This document shows, in pieces, positions 1 through 4,924 of a stretch of DNA of 5,895 nucleotides (the stretch's first letter is position 1; the number at the start of each line of letters is the position of its first letter). The notes beneath the pieces are model-generated. The model saw nothing but the letters and a program-made list of their open reading frames with translations, ran no database searches and was not told the origin of the DNA. Made by a program: the position numbers and the translations under genes. Source of the stretch: Nitrospiraceae bacterium UBA6898 (GTDB taxonomy: Bacteria; Nitrospirota; Thermodesulfovibrionia; Thermodesulfovibrionales; UBA6898); the NCBI GenBank assembly GCA_002448975.1, contig DKBO01000013.1, positions 1 to 5,895 on the forward strand, in the 5' to 3' direction.

Positions 1-1206
1 AAGGGCGACAACATCACGCCGCCGCAGCAGGCATTCAATTGGGTTGCGGATGTGTACGGCTCAACTGACGAGATCAAGGCACGCGGCCAGACGATCATCG
101 GCCTGCTGCACCAGAATATCGGCCATCTCGGCATTTTCGTTTCGGGCAAGGTGGCAAAGAAGGAGCACACACAGATCGTTTCGGTGATGAAGTCGATCGA
201 GGCCCTTCCGCCCGGGCTCTACGGCATGAAGATCATCGAATCGAAAAGTGATGACGGTAAGGTCAGATACGATGTTGAATTCATCGAGCACCGGCTCGAA
301 GAGATAATCGGGCGACTCAACCGTCTCAAACGTGCCGACGAAAAGCCCTTCGAGGCGGTCGCCGCAGCTTCCGATTTCAACCAGCGGGCTTACGAGTTGT
401 TTGCACAGCCGCTTGTGCAGGCTTTATCTAACGAAGCGATTGCCAAAGCTGTCAGGGATTTCCATCCTCTTCGCTTCCAGCGCTGGGTCTTCTCGGATCA
501 GAACCCATGGCTCTGGTGGCTCAAGCCGACAGCAGGGTCAGTGAAGGAGCATCGTCAGCCTGCGGAGCCTGAACAGCCTTTCCGGCGGGTGGAGAAAATG
601 GTTTCGGCCCTTGTGAGCGCTTCGTTTGATCTCTACCGTGACGTCCGTGACGCCGTGAGCGAAGCGATGTTCTTCGAGGTCTATGGCAACATGTTCTCAC
701 TGTATCTGTCTGACAAACATGAGATGAAAGAGCGAGAAGTACCGAAGGCGCAGGATCCTCGGGATCTGCCCTTTGTCAAGGAGGCGCTCGCATCCATGGC
801 TGAGGGCGGCTATCCCGAGGCCCTGGCCCGTGTCGGTACGCTTCTCGCACGCCGCGGTCAACCGATTCCGCTGTCCCGCATGGACCTCAAGGAAGAGCTT
901 ATAGGAGAATATCGGGACCTACTTCCGGACATTCCGCGTGATCAGATGCGCCGCATAAGGGGCGAGCAGGAGGTTATCATCAGGTATGAGCCGGAAAAGG
1001 CCGTTGAAACCCTTCCGCGACTGTTACGTGATCCGGAAGACAGGAAAAGGCTGTTAACGCTGGTCGACCGTCTGCTTTCAGACAAGCGTATCAATCTGCA
1101 AGGCGCAACGCCGGAGCAACGGGCAACGCTGAAGCGCATCGGAGAGGCGCTCTCGGTCAAGCCGGGAGAGATGCCGCTCCCGTCGGGCAAGGGGGTAACG
1201 TCATGA
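1..1206 (+). CDS. DUF3141 family protein, alpha/beta-hydrolase (PHA synthase/depolymerase-like), 5' end missing
   Basis: The frame is open from base 1, so the gene starts upstream; 401 codons are visible before the TGA at 1204-1206. The first visible residues read GDNITPPQQ, and GHLGIFVSGK follows at about residues 41-50. In alpha/beta-hydrolases related to PHA synthases these positions carry the catalytic Asp (D3 here) and His (H42 here); the nucleophile would lie upstream of the window. The rest (residues about 180-401) looks helical and charged. It includes a segment with SEAMFFEVYGN and a conserved-looking C-terminal stretch around EGGYPEALARVG and RRIRGEQEVIIRYEPE, which I recognise as the DUF3141 tail. 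No membrane segment is visible. The substrate is unknown; relation to polyhydroxyalkanoate enzymes is family-level knowledge, not shown here. It is the first visible gene of a four-gene operon and its stop overlaps the next start. The GTG at 52 is an internal codon, not a start. Confidence 0.85.
   Translation, partial: KGDNITPPQQAFNWVADVYGSTDEIKARGQTIIGLLHQNIGHLGIFVSGKVAKKEHTQIVSVMKSIEALPPGLYGMKIIESKSDDGKVRYDVEFIEHRLEEIIGRLNRLKRADEKPFEAVAAASDFNQRAYELFAQPLVQALSNEAIAKAVRDFHPLRFQRWVFSDQNPWLWWLKPTAGSVKEHRQPAEPEQPFRRVEKMVSALVSASFDLYRDVRDAVSEAMFFEVYGNMFSLYLSDKHEMKEREVPKAQDPRDLPFVKEALASMAEGGYPEALARVGTLLARRGQPIPLSRMDLKEELIGEYRDLLPDIPRDQMRRIRGEQEVIIRYEPEKAVETLPRLLRDPEDRKRLLTLVDRLLSDKRINLQGATPEQRATLKRIGEALSVKPGEMPLPSGKGVTS
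1189..1195 (+). promoter_or_regulatory. Shine-Dalgarno site for the MaoC/Pta gene
   Basis: AAGGGGG lies 7 bases before the ATG at 1203, inside the end of the DUF3141 gene. It differs from AAGGAGG at one base. Together with the ATGA overlap (start 1203-1205, stop 1204-1206) it supports this start and suggests translational coupling between the two genes. Confidence 0.6.
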
Positions 1207-2591
1207 ATTTTACCAATGTGACATTCGACGAGATAGAGATAGGCAAGTCGCTCACGGTTTCGCGTACCATCTCACGGAGCGACATAGAGGCATTGACCTT
1301 TGTGTCCGGAGACATTGACGAGGCTCACTTGGACGTTGAGGTGGAGCCGGATTACGTCCCATCGGCGGAGCCGGTGGCTGCCGAGGCATTCATATCGTAC
1401 CTTCTCAATCGCCGAATGCCGGGTCCGGGGACCACGATCCTTGCCCATAATCTGACTTTTAAGGGCCGCATTGTGATGGGCGAAACATGTACCGCCAAGA
1501 TTACCGCTAAAGAGAAGCAGGCTGACGGGGTAATCGTGTTCGACTGTCTTTGCACGAACCAGGCGGGTGGAGTGATCGCATTGGGGACTGCTACTGTCTC
1601 TGCGCCGACGAAACGGATCAGCTATACCGATATCGCCACGCCTGCAGTCATCTTCCGCCGGACTGACGTCTTCGCCCGTTTCATCAAGACCTGCGAGGGG
1701 ATACCCCCGGTGGTCTGTGCCGTAGTGTATCCCTGCGACCACGATTCCCTTCTCGGCCCTCTTGAAGCAGCAAAGCGTAATTTGATAACCCCGGTGCTGG
1801 TCGGACCGGAGGCGAAGATTCGGGAGGCAGCGCAGGCTGCGGGCGCGGATATTTCGCCCTATCGCATCGTCGATACCGAACACAGCCATGCAGCTGCCGA
1901 AAAGGCTGTGGCAATGGTCAGAGCCGGTGAAGTAGAGGCCCTGATGAAAGGGAGTCTGCATACCGATGAACTGATGGGCGCGGTTGTTCCTTCTGCCACA
2001 GGGATTCGCACAAGCCGTCGCATCAGCCACATCTTTGTCATGGACGTTCCGACCTATCCGCGCGTACTGTTGGTGACGGATGCGGCCATAAACATCGCAC
2101 CGGGGCTCAAGGAGAAGGTGGACATTGTCCAGAATGCCATTGACCTCGCCCATGTGCTGGGTATCGATGAGCCGAAGGTCGCAATCCTCTCAGCGGTCGA
2201 GACCGTGAACCCTGATATTCCCTCCACTCTCGAAGCAGCTTCCCTCTGCAAAATGGCTGACCGCAGGCAGATCACCGGCGGCATCCTTGACGGACCGCTT
2301 GCCTTTGACAATGCAGTCAGCGAACAGGCAGCAAAGACGAAGAAGATCGATTCCCCAGTGGCAGGGAAAGCTGACATCCTGCTGGTGCCGGACCTGGAGG
2401 CTGGCAATATGCTTGCAAAACAGCTCCAGTATCTCGCGGGCGCTGACGCGGCGGGGATTGTCCTTGGTACCCGGGTTCCTATCGTGCTTACCAGCCGTGC
2501 CGACAGCGTGCGCACCCGACTTGCCTCCACTGCGGTGATGGCCCTGGTGGCCCATGCGAAGCGCTCGGCCGCACCGGGGAAAAATCTCTAG
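1203..2591 (+). CDS. Bifunctional MaoC-type enoyl-CoA hydratase / phosphate acetyl(butyryl)transferase
   Basis: A 462-residue two-domain fusion of the usual length for this family. Residues about 8-135 are a MaoC hot-dog domain: SGDIDEAHLD at 35-44 holds the catalytic pair D37 and H42 of the hydratase-2 motif, and PGPGT at 73-77 with the following LTFKGRIVMGET resembles the second hot-dog strand region. Residues about 152-455 are a PTA_PTB domain: ALMKGSLHTDELM (246-258), TDAAINIAP (292-300), AILSAVETVNPDIPSTLEAA (327-346) and GGILDGPLAFDNAVS (359-373). The PTA domain should convert acyl-CoA plus phosphate to acyl phosphate plus CoA; the MaoC domain should hydrate an enoyl-CoA or dehydrate a 3-hydroxyacyl-CoA. 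Both are cytosolic. The N-P usually seen between the catalytic Asp and His is D-E here, and the usual His-Gly-containing helix segment is replaced by an Ala-rich one (about 53-63), so hydratase activity is less certain than transferase activity. Chain-length preference cannot be read from the sequence. The kinase gene follows after 11 bases. Confidence 0.92.
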   Translation: MNFTNVTFDEIEIGKSLTVSRTISRSDIEALTFVSGDIDEAHLDVEVEPDYVPSAEPVAAEAFISYLLNRRMPGPGTTILAHNLTFKGRIVMGETCTAKITAKEKQADGVIVFDCLCTNQAGGVIALGTATVSAPTKRISYTDIATPAVIFRRTDVFARFIKTCEGIPPVVCAVVYPCDHDSLLGPLEAAKRNLITPVLVGPEAKIREAAQAAGADISPYRIVDTEHSHAAAEKAVAMVRAGEVEALMKGSLHTDELMGAVVPSATGIRTSRRISHIFVMDVPTYPRVLLVTDAAINIAPGLKEKVDIVQNAIDLAHVLGIDEPKVAILSAVETVNPDIPSTLEAASLCKMADRRQITGGILDGPLAFDNAVSEQAAKTKKIDSPVAGKADILLVPDLEAGNMLAKQLQYLAGADAAGIVLGTRVPIVLTSRADSVRTRLASTAVMALVAHAKRSAAPGKNL

Positions 2592-2596
2592 GGAGG
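2591..2596 (+). promoter_or_regulatory. Shine-Dalgarno site for the acetate kinase gene
   Basis: GGGAGG, sharing its first base with the TAG stop (2589-2591) of the preceding gene, sits 6 bases before the ATG at 2603. It is a strong site and fixes the kinase start. Confidence 0.75.
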
Positions 2597-2602
2597 TCGC
2601 AT

Positions 2603-3781
2603 ATGTCAGACGTAATCGCGGTCCTTAATGCAGGCTCTTCAAGCATAAAATTCTCGCTCTTTGTCCTCCGCGACGACCAGGCTGAGCTCCTGGTCCGCGG
2701 CCAAGCCGAAGGTATTTACACCTCTCCACGCTTTAATGCGAAGGACAGGCAGGGAACGATCATTTCTGAAAAGTCATGGCCTGAGGGCACAAAGCTCGGA
2801 CATGACGGGGCGCTCGACCACCTGTTTGCCTACGTTCGGTCAGAATTCACGGGCTATCGCCTGCTGGGTGTTGGCCACCGGGTGGTGCATGGCGGACTCG
2901 AATATACCCAGCCGGTCCGCCTGAATCCGGAGGTGCTGGCAAAGCTCGAGAAGCTCATCCCGCTGGTGCCATTGCATCAGCCGCATAACCTGGCGCCCAT
3001 CAAACTTCTTCTCGAGCGTCGCCCGGAACTTCCACAGGTCGCCTGTTTCGACACCTCCTTTCACCGCACAAATCCTTACATTGCACAACTCTATGCACTA
3101 CCCCTGGAATACGCCGAGGCAGGAGTGATGCGCTATGGCTTTCACGGACTGTCCTATGCATACATCGCCTCAGTGCTGCCGAAGTTCGACACCACAGCAG
3201 CTTCAGGGAGGACCTTGGTGCTGCATCTGGGGAATGGTGCGAGTATCTGCGCCATGGAGAATTGCAGGAGTATGACGAGTACCATGGGGTTCAGCGGCGT
3301 GGAGGGCCTGCCTATGGGTACGCGAAGCGGCGCTCTTGACCCGGGCATTATGCTCTATCTTATGGACGGACTAGGCATGGATGCACGTGCTATTGAGAAG
3401 CTGATTTACACGCAGTCAGGTCTGCTCGGCATATCGGGCATATCGAGCGACATGCGTACCCTCCTTGCAAGCGAGGAGCCGAGGGCCCGGCTCGCCATCG
3501 ACCTTTTCCTGTATCGCGTCAGGCGTGAGATGGGCTCACTCGTTGCCGCTCTTGGCGGAGTCGATGCGATCGTGTTCACGGGCGGTATCGGTGAAAACGC
3601 TGCACCAATCCGTGAGCGCGTCTGCCGCGATGCTGCATGGTTCGGCGTGGAACTGGACGCTGGTGCGAACGCACAGGGAGGACCCTGCATCAGCTCAGCA
3701 GGATCACGAGTACGGGCCTGGGTGATCCAGACCAACGAAGAATTGATGATCGCGCGCCACACACGGCGTGTGCTCCGATAA
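2603..3781 (+). CDS. ackA: Acetate kinase family protein (acetate/propionate/butyrate kinase)
   Basis: A 392-residue member of the acetokinase family (usually about 400). It transfers phosphate between acyl phosphate and ADP, making ATP and a carboxylate in the cytosol. Landmarks in order: LNAGSSSIKFSLF (8-20, phosphate-binding strand), HRVVHGG (92-98, with substrate Arg R93), CFDTSFHRT (148-156, catalytic D150), RYGFHGLS (177-184, H181), LHLGNGAS (207-214, H208), GLPMGTRSGALDP (235-247, R241), VFTGGIGEN (324-332, nucleotide-binding loop) and TNEE (377-380, metal-binding E379). All key residues are present, so it should be active. At the acyl pocket, the residue aligning with Pro232 of Methanosarcina acetate kinase is G232, and the usual PLHNP-type loop reads PLHQPHN (123-129), features fitting an acyl chain other than acetate. 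It directly follows the phosphotransacetylase fusion, the usual Pta-Ack pairing, and precedes fabI by 13 bases. The symbol marks the family; the true substrate is open. Confidence 0.93.
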   Translation: MSDVIAVLNAGSSSIKFSLFVLRDDQAELLVRGQAEGIYTSPRFNAKDRQGTIISEKSWPEGTKLGHDGALDHLFAYVRSEFTGYRLLGVGHRVVHGGLEYTQPVRLNPEVLAKLEKLIPLVPLHQPHNLAPIKLLLERRPELPQVACFDTSFHRTNPYIAQLYALPLEYAEAGVMRYGFHGLSYAYIASVLPKFDTTAASGRTLVLHLGNGASICAMENCRSMTSTMGFSGVEGLPMGTRSGALDPGIMLYLMDGLGMDARAIEKLIYTQSGLLGISGISSDMRTLLASEEPRARLAIDLFLYRVRREMGSLVAALGGVDAIVFTGGIGENAAPIRERVCRDAAWFGVELDAGANAQGGPCISSAGSRVRAWVIQTNEELMIARHTRRVLR

Positions 3782-3783
3782 TA

Positions 3784-3787
3784 GAGG
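3784..3787 (+). promoter_or_regulatory. Shine-Dalgarno site deciding the fabI start
   Basis: GAGG within AGAGGACAAGG lies 7 bases before the ATG at 3795. An in-frame ATG at 3768 lies inside the kinase gene, has no such site, and would add nine residues not expected at a FabI N-terminus, so 3795 is preferred. Confidence 0.6.
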
Positions 3788-3794
3788 ACAAGGT

Positions 3795-4577
3795 ATGAAA
3801 CCCGAAGTTCCACACACGGTGCTCAGGGGCAAGAAGGCCCTGGTGGTCGGCATTGCGAATGAACACTCGATCGCCTATGGATGTGCAAAGGCCTTCAAGG
3901 AGTGGGGAGCCGACCTTGCTGTCACCTATCTGAACGAAAAGGCCATGGCCTACGTCGAGCCGTTGAGCAAAGCGCTTGAGGCGGAGATATTCATGCCCCT
4001 CGACGTATCAAACGCAGGAGAGCTGGAGGCCCTGTTCGGGCGGATCGTGAAGGACTGGGGCCGACTCGACATCCTTGTCCACTCCATCGCCTTCGCTCCG
4101 AAGGAAGATCTGCAGGGAGGGCTGCTCAACTGTTCTTCCGAAGGCTTTGCAAAGGCAATGGATATTTCGTGCCACTCTCTCGTCCGCATGGCACGGCTCG
4201 CTGCACCGCTCATGAAGGATGGTGGAAGCATTTTCACGATGACCTTTCATGGCGCTCAAAAGGTCGTGGCCAATTACAATGTCATGGGACCGGTTAAAGC
4301 AGCACTCGAAGCATCCTGCCGGTATCTCGCTTATGAGCTTGGGCCGCAGAAGATCCGCGTGCACGCGATCTCACCGGGGCCCCTTAAGACGAGGGCCTCC
4401 TCAGGGCTTAAGGACTTCGACCTTTTGGTTGACGCGGCAACTGCGCGCACACCGCTCGGAGAACTTGTGGACATCATGGATGTGGGCTACGCCTGTGCTT
4501 ACCTCGCATCCCCCTTTGCCCGACACCTCACCGGCGAGACACTATACGTGGACGGTGGTATGAACATTATGGCCTGA
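3795..4577 (+). CDS. fabI: Enoyl-[acyl-carrier-protein] reductase, FabI type
   Basis: A 260-residue short-chain dehydrogenase of the FabI class, which reduces trans-2-enoyl-ACP (some members also enoyl-CoA) with NADH or NADPH. Residues 12-28 carry the FabI nucleotide-binding variant, with VVGIANEHSIAYG in place of the classical glycine-rich loop. D70-V71 follow strand 3, and VHSIAFAPKEDL (95-106) is the segment lining the NAD site. The catalytic pair is Y161 and K168 in YNVMGPVK (Y-x6-K). The C-terminal part shows the SPGPLKT segment (about 194-200), the position of the mobile substrate-binding loop, and the typical ending with YVDGGMNIMA. The loop Tyr that precedes the catalytic Tyr by ten residues in E. 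coli FabI is F151 here. The position of E. coli Gly93, a triclosan-resistance site, is A99, as I recall for several natural FabI proteins. It is last in the operon; such copies beside pta-ackA may be additional to a housekeeping enoyl reductase, which cannot be checked here. No terminator is visible after it. Confidence 0.93.
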   Translation: MKPEVPHTVLRGKKALVVGIANEHSIAYGCAKAFKEWGADLAVTYLNEKAMAYVEPLSKALEAEIFMPLDVSNAGELEALFGRIVKDWGRLDILVHSIAFAPKEDLQGGLLNCSSEGFAKAMDISCHSLVRMARLAAPLMKDGGSIFTMTFHGAQKVVANYNVMGPVKAALEASCRYLAYELGPQKIRVHAISPGPLKTRASSGLKDFDLLVDAATARTPLGELVDIMDVGYACAYLASPFARHLTGETLYVDGGMNIMA

Positions 4578-4788
4578 TGCATCCATGCCGGCCGGAAGCA
4601 GCTGGCGGCAGCTGTACGGCGTTGCCGTCCTGACCGGGATCGGTTTTACCATGAGCCTCTTCATCGATTCCCTGGCCTTTGAAGATGATATGGTCTATCA
4701 GTATGCGGACAAGCTTGCCGTGCTCCTCGGTTCTTTCTTTTCCGGCCTCGCAGGATATCTGATCCTGAGGCGTTCTCAGAGCAGGTAA
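4578..4788 (+). pseudogene. nhaA: 3' remnant of an nhaA Na+/H+ antiporter gene
   Basis: The reading frame 4585-4788 (67 residues, TAA stop) matches only the C-terminal end of NhaA: MPAGSSWRQLYGVAVL, then GIGFTMSLFIDSLAF (18-32, helix XI) and LAVLLGSFFSGLAGYLILRR (44-63, helix XII). Full NhaA is about 390 residues or more, so some 80% is missing, including the helix IV-V region that carries the ion-binding aspartates. It therefore cannot act as an antiporter. Similarity begins within about 10 bases of the fabI stop; in-frame codons upstream lie inside fabI and do not resemble NhaA. The ATG at 4585 has no convincing Shine-Dalgarno site, and that Met corresponds to a Leu in many homologues. The frame itself is uninterrupted and its codons look normal, suggesting a fairly recent deletion or rearrangement joining fabI to this end. 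A small expressed two-helix membrane peptide is a less likely alternative. Confidence 0.75.
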
Positions 4789-4809
4789 TCCTGGCATCTG
4801 CCGGAGAGA

Positions 4810-4827
4810 GCCCGTGTAATAACGGGC
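4810..4827 (+). other. Small perfect hairpin upstream of ydiK
   Basis: GCCCGT (4810-4815) and ACGGGC (4822-4827) form a perfect 6-bp inverted repeat around a 6-base loop. No T-run follows, so it is not a convincing intrinsic terminator. It overlaps the place where the -35 element of the downstream promoter candidate would sit, so it could instead be an operator-like site or chance. Confidence 0.4.
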
Positions 4828-4842
4828 GATGCAGCGTATAAT
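4814..4842 (+). promoter_or_regulatory. Candidate sigma-70 promoter for ydiK
   Basis: A perfect TATAAT lies at 4837-4842 in otherwise GC-rich DNA. With 17-bp spacing the -35 hexamer would be GTGTAA (4814-4819), matching TTGACA at only three positions, and there is no TG extension. Transcription would start near 4849, about 70 bases before the ydiK start. The -10 is striking but the -35 is weak, so the promoter may need an activator. Confidence 0.5.
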
Positions 4843-4879
4843 ACAGTCACAGTCAGAGCTGAACCGGAGGGTTTGCGTC

Positions 4880-4924
4880 ATGGCGCAGGACTGCCGCAGT
4901 TCCATGGGAGGAGATCGAAGATGA
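4880..4924 (+). CDS. Possible 14-codon leader ORF overlapping the ydiK start
   Basis: GGAGGG (4866-4871) lies 8 bases before an ATG at 4880, which opens a short frame encoding MAQDCRSSMGGDRR and ends at a TGA (4922-4924). That stop overlaps the ydiK start codon as ATGA, and the ydiK Shine-Dalgarno site lies inside the frame. This arrangement would couple translation of ydiK to that of the leader. The peptide resembles nothing I know, and a frame this short can arise by chance; the well-placed ribosome site and exact ATGA overlap are the only support. Confidence 0.35.
   Translation: MAQDCRSSMGGDRR
4906..4913 (+). promoter_or_regulatory. Shine-Dalgarno site for ydiK
   Basis: GGGAGGAG ends 7 bases before the ATG at 4921. 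It is close to the ideal anti-16S match and fixes the start, which also agrees with the N-terminal alignment to E. coli YdiK. Confidence 0.8.

Noticed and set aside
1272..2153. Long antisense open frame (293 codons) opposite the MaoC/Pta gene
   Set aside because: Its translation resembles no known protein and is rich in Arg, His and Cys, as expected for a shadow of a GC-rich gene; the sense strand is a clear two-domain enzyme.
2054..2530. Antisense open frame of 158 codons, and others opposite the kinase gene (for example 3406-3813)
   Set aside because: Ser/Arg/Ala/Pro-rich shadow translations with no domain signature and no ribosome site or promoter support.
3768..3794. Upstream in-frame ATG as the fabI start
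   Set aside because: It lies within the kinase gene, lacks a ribosome site and adds residues not found in FabI; the ATG at 3795 has a proper site and aligned N-terminus.
4599..4614. CAGCTG-GCGG-CAGCTG repeat just after fabI as a terminator or recombination site
   Set aside because: It falls within codons of the nhaA remnant that match the family, has no T-run, and each half is itself palindromic, so it is likely chance.
4810..4827. Hairpin as a rho-independent terminator of the fabI operon
   Set aside because: The stem is only 6 bp and no T-tract follows.
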